A stretch of 5,266 nucleotides of DNA, taken from positions 1 through 5,266 of the forward strand of contig JALVBA010000347.1 in NCBI GenBank assembly GCA_027010905.1. The letters run 5' to 3'. Source of the DNA: Marinilabiliaceae bacterium. Lineage in GTDB: Bacteria > Bacteroidota > Bacteroidia > Bacteroidales > Marinilabiliaceae. Positions 1-5,266 of the stretch are shown here, piece by piece. The position numbers and the translations under genes are program-made. Numbering within the stretch: position 1 is the first letter of the stretch; each line of letters begins with the position of its first letter. The notes under the pieces were generated by a model. It had not been told where the DNA came from and searched no databases. It was given only the letters and a program-made list of their open reading frames with translations.

Positions 1-56
1 CTATAAAATTATTCTTAAGACAGTTGAAACAGAGTATGTTTTTTCTTAAAATTTAG
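1..56 (+). CDS. possible C-terminal tail of an upstream rightward gene (partial)
   Basis: Two forward frames are open from the left edge: one ends at TAA 47-49 (last residues TEYVFS), the other at TAG 54-56 (last residues MFFLKI). Either could be the end of a gene that starts outside the window. The only support is that a rightward terminator hairpin follows at 78-117, which implies that rightward transcription arrives here. At 15-17 codons the stretch is too short to identify a family or choose a frame, and it may be non-coding. Confidence 0.25.
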   Translation, partial: IKLFLRQLKQSMFFLKI

Positions 57-77
57 GGTTAGGTTTGGTTAAAAGTG

Positions 78-117
78 GAAAGTCGCTTTAGGTTTCTATC
101 TGGGCGACTTTCTTTTT
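78..117 (+). terminator. intrinsic terminator, rightward
   Basis: A perfect 9-bp inverted repeat, GAAAGTCGC (78-86) and GCGACTTTC (104-112), encloses a 17-nt loop and is followed directly by TTTTT (113-117). The T-run lies on the plus-strand side, so it best serves a gene entering from the left. On the minus strand the stem is followed only by CCACTTTTAA, so it could act as a weaker terminator for the leftward SPOR gene, making a shared terminator between convergent genes. The rest of 118-189 shows no gene or clear structure apart from a T8 run at 171-178 without a GC-rich stem. Confidence 0.7.
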
Positions 118-189
118 GTATTCACCAAAGAAGAGATCCGTAGCAACTCCTGTAATAAGATTGATTATGATTTTTTTTGAAAGACTTAA

Positions 190-1125
190 TTACTGTTTTT
201 GTGCCAGTATCCATGCTGAATTGAAACCTTTTTTTGAACGGTAAACAGATAGTGATGTCAATGCCTCCTCTTTGTTGCTGAATCCCTCAATAGCAACTCT
301 GAAACGCCCTTTAGAACTCTTTAGGATTAACGGATTACTCTGTCCCTTGGAGTTGAGCTGCTTGCAATACCTATCTGCCTGATCAATTCTTTTGAAGCTA
401 CCTGTGATTATAAAATAGTTGAGACTTATCTCTTTCGGCTGAACAATCTCCTCTTTGGGTTCACTTATGTTAATTGCAATTGTAGATGATTCATTACTTT
501 TAGAGACTATTTCGTTAGCGATATTCTCTGTAGGGGTTAGAAATTCTATTCCTCCTGCCTGATTGATTATCGGACTGTTAATTTCCGGAGGGAAAATGAA
601 AAGCCCCACTAAAATGGCTACTGCCGCTGCAATATGTTTTGTGCTGACAGGCCTTATTGCTCTTTTTACCGATTTATGGGTTGTAAAATTATGACGTTGA
701 TATGTTACTGAAGGAGAGATGTGGAACGATGACAGCCCAAAAGAGTCTGTAAGGAAATTCTCGGTTGTGTCTGGTGTGAAAATAACAGCACCATCAGTAT
801 CAATTTTAAATTCTCCAACGCTGCCAAGAATTACAATCTCACTATTTTCTAATCGTTTTGTGATTGCTTCAGTATAGTCGTTAACACTATTCTTTGCCTC
901 ATTGTACGATATACTTTCTGCTTTAGCAACATGATTGATAAGTAGCCCGTCATTGTGTATCAGGCTTCTGTTGAACCCAATCTCTTTGCTGGCAGGGAAG
1001 AACATATTCTTGCTCTCATCATGAAAAGCCGGAACAGGGTTGGCAACCAAGCCACCCAAACCGGGAATAATGACGCAATCGTGATAATATAAGAGGTCTG
1101 AAATATGTTTTGTTATACTTTTCAT
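190..1125 (-). CDS. HU-CCDC81 / SPOR-domain membrane protein
   Basis: This 311-residue protein has three visible parts. Residues about 1-140 resemble the paired HU-like domains of the bacterial CCDC81 type: the N-terminal pattern ISDLLYYHDCVIIPGLGGLV is typical, and a second unit around 62-118 carries ILGSVGEF and a short FTPD turn. A basic stretch (KSVKRAIRP, 151-159) leads into one hydrophobic segment (about 164-179), which by the positive-inside rule puts the HU part in the cytoplasm. After a Ser/Glu/Pro-rich linker, residues about 235-308 form a SPOR domain (YFIITGSF start, RFRVAIEGF core). SPOR domains bind glycan strands stripped of stem peptides at division sites. The family is widespread in Bacteroidota and is thought to link envelope and nucleoid or septum; its exact role is unsettled. 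The ATG at 1123-1125 fits the family N-terminus. The gene is leftward, divergent from galE, with no ribosome binding site visible. Domain calls are from pattern recognition, not a profile search. Confidence 0.85.
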   Translation of the reverse strand: MKSITKHISDLLYYHDCVIIPGLGGLVANPVPAFHDESKNMFFPASKEIGFNRSLIHNDGLLINHVAKAESISYNEAKNSVNDYTEAITKRLENSEIVILGSVGEFKIDTDGAVIFTPDTTENFLTDSFGLSSFHISPSVTYQRHNFTTHKSVKRAIRPVSTKHIAAAVAILVGLFIFPPEINSPIINQAGGIEFLTPTENIANEIVSKSNESSTIAINISEPKEEIVQPKEISLNYFIITGSFKRIDQADRYCKQLNSKGQSNPLILKSSKGRFRVAIEGFSNKEEALTSLSVYRSKKGFNSAWILAQKQ

Positions 1126-1130
1126 CTATG

Positions 1131-1138
1131 CAAAAGTA
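1131..1138 (-). promoter_or_regulatory. candidate -7 promoter element for the SPOR gene
   Basis: Read on the minus strand, 1138-1131 is TACTTTTG, an exact match to the Bacteroidota -7 consensus TAnnTTTG. It ends only 5 nt before the start codon, so the transcript would begin at or next to the ATG. The -33 element is weak: the nearest TTG (1154-1152) is only 13 bp upstream, shorter than the usual spacing of about 17-23 bp. Confidence 0.5.
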
Positions 1139-1235
1139 AAAAAAATCGGAACAATAATAAACTTTATTAAGGAAGGATTAGGTAATTATTATGAACTTGC
1201 TGAATTCCAATTGTGTTAAATTTAATATTCAATAG

Positions 1236-1267
1236 TTGTAAAAAATAGATAATTAGCATTAAATTTG
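1236..1267 (+). promoter_or_regulatory. candidate galE promoter (TTG / TAnnTTTG)
   Basis: TTG at 1236-1238 and TAAATTTG at 1260-1267 are separated by 21 bp, matching the Bacteroidota primary sigma factor consensus TTG-N(17-23)-TAnnTTTG in sequence and spacing. Transcription would start near 1271-1275. That leaves an untranslated leader of about 22-26 nt before the ATG at 1297, but essentially none before the ATG at 1276. The remainder of the 1139-1235 interval shows no further structure that I can support. Confidence 0.6.
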
Positions 1268-1296
1268 AGAAATTTATGAGTTTTAAAAATAGTTAT

Positions 1297-2325
1297 ATGA
1301 GTAAGCAGATATTAGTTACAGGCGGAACAGGGTACATTGGTTCGCATACAGTTGTTGAATTACAGAATTCTGGATTTGATGTTGTGATTGTTGATAATCT
1401 TTCGAATTCGAAAATTGAGGTTTTAGATAATATTGAGAAGATTACAGGTATTCGTCCCGGTTTCGAGAAGTTTGATTTGGCTGATGCCAAACTGACAAAT
1501 GACTTTTTTCAGAAATATAAAGATATTGAAGCGGCTATTCATTTTGCAGCGTTTAAAGCTGTTGGGGAGTCGGTGCAGGAGCCGTTAATGTACTATCAGA
1601 ACAACCTGAACTCATTGATGAATATCCTTTCCGGGATGAAAACCCACGGTGTGAAGAACCTTGTTTTTTCATCGTCATGCACTGTTTACGGACAGCCTGA
1701 TAAACTGCCGGTAACAGAGGATACACCACGTAAAGAGGCTGAATCACCTTATGGTAACACCAAAGCTGTCAGTGAAGATATTATGCGTGACTTTGCTAAA
1801 GTTAATGACGAACACAATCTGATTGCTCTGAGGTATTTCAATCCTATTGGTGCACACGAATCTGCTTTGATTGGCGAACTGCCTGTTGGAGTTCCTAACA
1901 ATCTTGTTCCGTTTATCACTCAAACAGCTGCCGGAGTGAGGGGCGAGCTGAGTATTTTTGGCGATGATTACAACACTCCTGATGGAACAGCTATTCGTGA
2001 TTTTATCAATGTTGTTGACCTTGCTAAAGCACATGTTGTGGCAATAAATCGCCTGCTTAACGGGAAGAATAAGAAGAACTATGAGTATTTCAATGTGGGT
2101 ACAGGCGAAGGTGTTTCGGTAATGCAGCTTGTAAAGGTATTCATCGAAGTAACAGGAGTGAACCTGAAATATAAAATTGTTGGCAGACGAGAGGGAGATA
2201 TTGAGAAGATTTGGGCAGACACATCGTATGGAAATGCTGAGCTGGGTTGGAAGGCTGAAAAAACTATTAAGCAGACTATCCTGTCAGCATGGAACTGGGA
2301 GAAAAGACTAAGAGGAATCAAATAG
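1297..2325 (+). CDS. galE: UDP-glucose 4-epimerase
   Basis: GalE interconverts UDP-glucose and UDP-galactose in the cytoplasm with tightly bound NAD, serving the Leland pathway and supplying sugars for surface polysaccharides. It is an extended short-chain dehydrogenase. Numbered from the ATG at 1297 (342 residues), the NAD-binding Rossmann motif GGTGYIG is at 9-15, the catalytic Ser is S127 in SSSCTVYG, and the YxxxK pair is Y152/K156 in SPYGNTK. Further hallmarks are FNPIGAH, the VPNNLVPFI substrate-binding stretch, GTAIRDFINVVDLA and RREGD. Length matches the family (E. coli 338). An in-frame ATG at 1276 would add seven residues (MSFKNSY); I prefer 1297 because family members begin directly with MxxxILVTGG and the candidate promoter would give 1276 no leader. 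The position equal to E. coli Tyr299 is Ile, which may widen substrate choice. No clear terminator follows, and no other galactose genes are adjacent. Confidence 0.95.
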   Translation: MSKQILVTGGTGYIGSHTVVELQNSGFDVVIVDNLSNSKIEVLDNIEKITGIRPGFEKFDLADAKLTNDFFQKYKDIEAAIHFAAFKAVGESVQEPLMYYQNNLNSLMNILSGMKTHGVKNLVFSSSCTVYGQPDKLPVTEDTPRKEAESPYGNTKAVSEDIMRDFAKVNDEHNLIALRYFNPIGAHESALIGELPVGVPNNLVPFITQTAAGVRGELSIFGDDYNTPDGTAIRDFINVVDLAKAHVVAINRLLNGKNKKNYEYFNVGTGEGVSVMQLVKVFIEVTGVNLKYKIVGRREGDIEKIWADTSYGNAELGWKAEKTIKQTILSAWNWEKRLRGIK

Positions 2326-2344
2326 TTTTTTGTCAGTTATTTGG

Positions 2345-2380
2345 ATTTATTAATAAATATTCACTTTATTTGTAAATAAA
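2345..2380. promoter_or_regulatory. two AT-rich palindromes upstream of the Rrf2 gene
   Basis: ATTTATTAATAAAT (2345-2358) is a perfect 14-bp palindrome. TTTATTT-GT-AAATAAA (2365-2380) is a second with 7-bp arms. Their centres are 21 bp apart, about two helical turns, which would place two bound dimers on the same DNA face. Rrf2 regulators are dimeric and often autoregulate, so these are candidate operators, but the region is so AT-rich that chance symmetry is possible. Confidence 0.35.
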
Positions 2381-2401
2381 TAATACATCGACATAGTATT
2401 T
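2370..2401 (+). promoter_or_regulatory. weak candidate promoter for the Rrf2 gene
   Basis: TTG at 2370-2372 (within TTTG 2369-2372) lies 21 bp before TAGTATTT (2394-2401). The second box keeps TA and the T-rich end of TAnnTTTG but lacks the final G. The -33 element sits inside the second palindrome, where a bound repressor would block it. This box ends 3 nt before the start codon, so the transcript would have almost no leader. Confidence 0.35.
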
Positions 2402-2404
2402 AAT

Positions 2405-2818
2405 ATGAAGTTCTCGAAAACATCTGAATATGCAATTAGGATCTTAAGCTTTATGGCTAAGGCACCTGAAAAGCGTTATTCCGCACGGTTTCTTGTTGAA
2501 AAGTTAAAAATCTCTGACAAGTATCTGCGCCGACTAATGACTGATCTCTCAAAAGCCGGTTTTGTATTAAGTATACAAGGGCGTGAAGGAGGATATATGT
2601 TTGCTAAAAGTATCTCTCTAATTTATCTGTCCGAGATAGTTGATGCTGTTGAAGGAATGGATAAATATATGTGTTGTATCTTGGGATTCGACGAGTGTTC
2701 GGATAGCAACCCTTGCGTTATGCATAACTCCTGGTTACCCATGCGTGAGGAGCTTTTAAATACGTTTAAAAACAAAACTCTAAGCAGTTTAAATTTTGAT
2801 AATATAAATAAATTCTAA
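2405..2818 (+). CDS. Rrf2-family Fe-S transcriptional regulator, NsrR/IscR-like
   Basis: This 137-residue cytoplasmic DNA-binding protein has the usual Rrf2 length. The N-terminus MKFSKTSEYAIRIL and the winged helix-turn-helix (about 25-67, with ISDKYLRRLMTDLSKAGFV as recognition region and GREGGY as wing) are classic. The C-terminal half carries C90, C91, C98 and C104 plus H107 in CSDSNPCVMH; the spacing resembles the cluster ligands of IscR (three Cys and a His) and NsrR (three Cys). E8 and R12 correspond to positions implicated in cluster binding in NsrR. It therefore probably holds an Fe-S cluster that senses NO, redox state or iron. The gene lies 51 bp upstream of, and in line with, an NO reductase gene, which favours an NO-responsive repressor of that gene and perhaps of itself. 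I leave the symbol blank because NsrR and IscR cannot be separated from sequence alone and other Rrf2 branches occur in Bacteroidota. Confidence 0.88.
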   Translation: MKFSKTSEYAIRILSFMAKAPEKRYSARFLVEKLKISDKYLRRLMTDLSKAGFVLSIQGREGGYMFAKSISLIYLSEIVDAVEGMDKYMCCILGFDECSDSNPCVMHNSWLPMREELLNTFKNKTLSSLNFDNINKF

Positions 2819-2833
2819 TTTCCTTGTTAAATA

Positions 2834-2851
2834 TACCACTTAGAAGTAGTA
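2834..2851. promoter_or_regulatory. imperfect palindrome, candidate operator of the NO reductase gene
   Basis: TACCACTTAGAAGTAGTA is an 18-bp imperfect dyad: 7 of 9 base pairs are symmetric (TAC/GTA outside, ACTT/AAGT inside, mismatches at the fourth and central pairs). It lies 18 bp before the NO reductase start codon. A poor promoter-like pair, TTG (2824-2826) and TAGTAATT (2847-2854) with 20 bp between, would bracket it, so a bound dimer would cover the promoter. It is not obviously the enterobacterial NsrR motif. The gap has no terminator, so read-through from the regulator gene is also possible. Confidence 0.35.
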
Positions 2852-2869
2852 ATTAAAAATCAACCAATC

Positions 2870-5113
2870 ATGAAAGAGACATTTTTAGACAAGTTTATGA
2901 GCAAGAAGGGACTCTATACGAGTTTCTGGATTATTGCCATTTTTATGGTATCGGCTCTGATTTACTTCACAGCCACATTACAAAAAGAGGTGCCGCCAAT
3001 ACCGAAGGAGGTAAAATCGGCCTCCGGAGAAGTCCTTTATACCTACGACGATGTTGTTGAAGGTAAAGGTTACTTCCAGGAGTTTGACCTGATGGATTGG
3101 GGTACAATGTTAGGTATGGGAGCCTACATGGGGCCTGACTTCACTACAGATTTCTTCCACCATCGTGCTGGATATCTTTATGAGTATTATGCAAATGAGA
3201 TGTATGCAAAATCGAAAGATCAGCTAACTAAGATTGAACTTGGTGCGGTTAAAGAGCGCGTAAAAGAAGATTTTAAACAACAGACCAAACTTCTTGAAGA
3301 GGGAACTGTTTATACTGATGCATCAGCAATGGCCTATAAACAAAATGTTAAGGATCTGACCAAGATGTTGGTTGAAGGAGATTCTAAAAGAGCATTTCCG
3401 GGAGGTTTTATTCGCGTTGAAGAGGCCGTGAAAATTGCAGCATTTGTTGATTGGTCTCAGTTAGTTGCTTCGTCTGTTCGTCCCGGTACTGAAGGAAAAG
3501 TTGGAGAAGAGAGAACATGGTCCAATAACTGGCCTCACGAACCTTTGGTAGATCAGGATCTGTTATACAGTAATCATATGGTGTCGTTATGGGAGTTTCT
3601 CATACTTTGGACACTTACCATTGTTGTAATTTTCCTTTCGTACGAATATCTGTTTAAAAAAGATAAGAATGATAAGTTAGAGCCTGCACTTAAAGTTACT
3701 AAGATGTTTAGGTCTCAAAAGAAATTGTTAAAATATATACCTATTGTTAGTCTTCTTTTTGTTGTTCAGCTATTTCTTGGTGCTTACCTTGCTCACCTGT
3801 ATGCTGACCCCACACAAGATTTCATTTTCTCTCAAAGCATTCTTCCATTTAATGTAATTCGCTCCATTCACACTCAGTTGGCTATTCTTTGGGTTGCTGT
3901 AGGTTGGTTAGTTGGAGGATTGCTTATTGCTCCCTGGGTTGCAAATAAAGATCATAAATACCCATGGTTGATTGATGTGCTTTGGGTTGCGCTACTAGTT
4001 GTTGCAGTTGGTTCTATTATTGGCTTGTACATGGGTGCAACAGGTCAAATGCGTGAGACATGGTTCTGGCTGGGTAACGAAGGTCGGGAGCTATTAAACC
4101 TTGGACGAGTATGGGATATCGGCTTAGTTGTTGGCTTAGTTTTCTGGTTTCTGCTTATCATCTCACTTATCAGAAAAGCCTCAACAAATAATCCTTTGGT
4201 TGGAACTATTATCTGGTCAGCTTTTGCCATAGCAACTCTATATATTGCCGGAATGATGCCTATTCACAAGATAATGCCAAACTTTACCCTTGATGATTAT
4301 TATCGGTGGTGGGTTATCCACCTATGGGTGGAGCTTACATTTGAACTATTTGCTGCAGGTGTAATTGCATTCATGACTGTATCACTTGGGTTGATATCAC
4401 AAAAAACTGCTGAAAGAACTATGTTCTTTGAACTATTTCTGATCATGATGTCCGGTACTCTTGGCGTTGGCCACCACTACTTCTGGCAGGGTCTTGATGA
4501 ATACTGGATTGCCATTGGAGGAATATTCTCGGCATTGGAACCTCTGCCTTTAGCATTGATGATTATTGAAGCATGGAAAAATCAGAGAGAACAAAAATCA
4601 AAAGGTAATAGTAATGCTTTCAGCACCCCGTTTATGTGGATTGCTGGCTCGGCGGGATTAAACTGGATTGGTGCCGGATTCTTTGGTATGATTATTAATA
4701 CCCCAACAATCTCTTACTATTCACACGGAACTTACCTGATAATGCCTCACGGACATGTTGCTCTGCTTGGTGCTTTCGGATATATCTCAATTGCATTCCT
4801 ATACATGACATCACGTGCAAATGCGATGGCTAACGGATGGGTATGGAACGATAAATTGAGTAAGATAGGTTTCTGGTCGTTAACTATTGGGGTGTTGATT
4901 TTTGCTATCCCAACACTAATGATAGGAATGGAGCAAACAAAAATTGCTGCCGAAATGGGGTACTACTACACACGAGTTCATTCAGCACTTGATGTAGTTC
5001 AGGGTTGGATGTGGTTTAGGATTCTGCCAGATTCACTAATGATTCTTGGTGGAGGTATCGTTTTTGTCGATTTGTTTATGAAAACTTTTATCTGCAAGAA
5101 AAAAGAGGCGTAA
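2870..5113 (+). CDS. norB: quinol-dependent nitric oxide reductase (qNOR)
   Basis: This 747-residue inner-membrane haem-copper-superfamily enzyme reduces two NO to N2O with quinol electrons. After TM1 (about 17-36), a large extracytoplasmic domain (about 37-236) stands in for the NorC subunit and ends in the qNOR-type TWSNNWPHEPLV. About 13 more helices follow, giving the 14 expected for qNOR. Metal ligands are visible: H334 (RSIHTQLA) and H629 for low-spin haem b, H627 (MPHGHVALLG) for haem b3, and H484, H535 and H536 for the non-haem iron. E488 in HLWVE is the NO reductase glutamate at the iron site, and E492 matches the second conserved glutamate. No CxxCH exists; the only cysteine is C742, so no haem c is bound and cytochrome c is an unlikely donor. 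No separate NorC gene follows in the window. In an anaerobic or microaerophilic bacterium the likely job is NO detoxification, though a part in denitrification is possible. Some authors call single-subunit forms norZ. The start gives the expected short cytoplasmic N-terminus. Confidence 0.93.
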   Translation: MKETFLDKFMSKKGLYTSFWIIAIFMVSALIYFTATLQKEVPPIPKEVKSASGEVLYTYDDVVEGKGYFQEFDLMDWGTMLGMGAYMGPDFTTDFFHHRAGYLYEYYANEMYAKSKDQLTKIELGAVKERVKEDFKQQTKLLEEGTVYTDASAMAYKQNVKDLTKMLVEGDSKRAFPGGFIRVEEAVKIAAFVDWSQLVASSVRPGTEGKVGEERTWSNNWPHEPLVDQDLLYSNHMVSLWEFLILWTLTIVVIFLSYEYLFKKDKNDKLEPALKVTKMFRSQKKLLKYIPIVSLLFVVQLFLGAYLAHLYADPTQDFIFSQSILPFNVIRSIHTQLAILWVAVGWLVGGLLIAPWVANKDHKYPWLIDVLWVALLVVAVGSIIGLYMGATGQMRETWFWLGNEGRELLNLGRVWDIGLVVGLVFWFLLIISLIRKASTNNPLVGTIIWSAFAIATLYIAGMMPIHKIMPNFTLDDYYRWWVIHLWVELTFELFAAGVIAFMTVSLGLISQKTAERTMFFELFLIMMSGTLGVGHHYFWQGLDEYWIAIGGIFSALEPLPLALMIIEAWKNQREQKSKGNSNAFSTPFMWIAGSAGLNWIGAGFFGMIINTPTISYYSHGTYLIMPHGHVALLGAFGYISIAFLYMTSRANAMANGWVWNDKLSKIGFWSLTIGVLIFAIPTLMIGMEQTKIAAEMGYYYTRVHSALDVVQGWMWFRILPDSLMILGGGIVFVDLFMKTFICKKKEA

Positions 5114-5134
5114 ATAACCCTCACTTCTGCATAC

Positions 5135-5174
5135 ACCGTCGGTGTGGTTTGCTGCCACATCGACGGTTTTTTTT
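5135..5174 (+). terminator. strong intrinsic terminator after the NO reductase gene
   Basis: ACCGTCGGTGTGG (5135-5147) pairs with CCACATCGACGGT (5155-5167) as a 13-bp stem with a single G-T wobble and a 7-nt loop, followed by an eight-T run (5167-5174, its first T shared with the stem). It begins 21 nt after the stop codon and should end the transcript of the NO reductase gene, and of the regulator gene if they are cotranscribed. Confidence 0.93.
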
Positions 5175-5191
5175 GTAAGAGATCTAAAATC

Positions 5192-5223
5192 TTGCACGTT
5201 AAGTTTTTTTATCACTAAGTTTT
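5192..5223 (+). promoter_or_regulatory. weak candidate promoter for a gene beyond the right edge
   Basis: TTG (5192-5194) and TAAGTTTT (5216-5223) are 21 bp apart, fitting the Bacteroidota promoter spacing with one mismatch (final T instead of G). The same octamer TAAGTTTT also occurs at 5200-5207. No start codon can be tied to it within the window, so it is only suggestive. Confidence 0.3.
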
Positions 5224-5224
5224 C

Positions 5225-5262
5225 AATACACAAGCTGGTTGTTAACAATTTAAATGTGTATT
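5225..5262. promoter_or_regulatory. nested symmetric palindrome (38 bp)
   Basis: The outer arms AATACACA (5225-5232) and TGTGTATT (5255-5262) are perfect inverted repeats, and between them lies a perfect 10-bp palindrome, TTGTTAACAA (5239-5248). Both share the same centre (between 5243 and 5244), so 13 of 19 base pairs are symmetric. It follows the weak promoter-like element at 5192-5223, where an operator could sit. It has no T-run, so it is not an evident terminator. The interval 5175-5266 holds no gene that I can support. Confidence 0.4.
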
Positions 5263-5266
5263 ATAC

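Noticed and set aside
53..64. Telomere-like TTAGGGTTAGG
   Set aside because: Fewer than two full units in AT-rich bacterial intergenic DNA; no array, so taken as chance.
1744..2034. 96-codon reverse open frame inside galE
   Set aside because: It lies wholly opposite the well-supported epimerase gene and shows no recognisable domain; same judgement for the reverse frames at 1293-1490, 1553-1747 and 2079-2321.
2326..2344. T-run directly after the galE stop as a terminator
   Set aside because: TTTTTT at 2326-2331 is not preceded by a GC-rich stem, so no intrinsic terminator is supported for galE.
4045..4230. 61-codon reverse open frame inside the NO reductase gene
   Set aside because: Antisense to conserved transmembrane helices of the reductase; no domain recognised and no promoter evidence.
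2870..5113. Reading the large membrane protein as a cbb3-type or other cytochrome oxidase
   Set aside because: The HLWVE motif with the iron-site glutamate, the NWPHEPL-type fused N-terminal domain and the absence of haem c motifs point to qNOR rather than an oxygen reductase.
5036..5248. 70-codon reverse open frame across the end of the NO reductase gene
   Set aside because: It overlaps the reductase C-terminus and runs through the strong terminator hairpin; no recognisable protein features.
1..5266. CRISPR array, insertion sequence, tRNA or riboswitch
   Set aside because: No regularly spaced repeats, transposase or flanking repeats, tRNA-like cloverleaf or recognisable riboswitch core seen on either strand by eye.

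Overview
The window looks like chromosomal DNA of a Bacteroidota bacterium, most likely of the order Bacteroidales. The grounds are the AT-rich intergenic DNA, the near absence of Shine-Dalgarno sequences before the genes, promoter-like TTG / TAnnTTTG elements of the Bacteroidota type, and a membrane protein that joins HU-like domains of the CCDC81 type to a SPOR domain, an architecture characteristic of this phylum. I cannot name genus or species.

Layout, left to right. Positions 1-189 hold no complete gene: the possible tail of a rightward gene that starts outside the window, then a rightward terminator hairpin (78-117). A leftward gene (190-1125) encodes the HU-CCDC81/SPOR protein. A 150-bp divergent intergenic region separates it from galE (UDP-glucose 4-epimerase, 1297-2325, with an in-frame upstream ATG at 1276) and carries a promoter-like element for each gene. 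An AT-rich 79-bp gap with two palindromes precedes an Rrf2-family regulator with Fe-S-type cysteines (2405-2818). After 51 bp comes a 747-residue quinol-dependent nitric oxide reductase (2870-5113), closed by a strong intrinsic terminator (5135-5174). The last 92 bp are non-coding and hold a symmetric nested palindrome and a possible promoter for a gene beyond the edge.

How the genes work together. The regulator and the NO reductase form a plausible sense-and-detoxify pair: the Rrf2 protein has the residues to hold an Fe-S cluster that NO could damage, and the reductase removes NO using membrane quinol. The palindrome between them is a candidate operator. galE (nucleotide-sugar supply for surface polysaccharide) and the SPOR protein (cell envelope or division, possibly tethering DNA) are housekeeping envelope genes with no evident link to the NO module. 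I see no mobile element, CRISPR array, tRNA or rRNA. No wholly novel system is evident. The points most worth a second look are the HU-TM-SPOR protein, the Rrf2/NO-reductase module with its palindromes, and the nested palindrome at the right edge.
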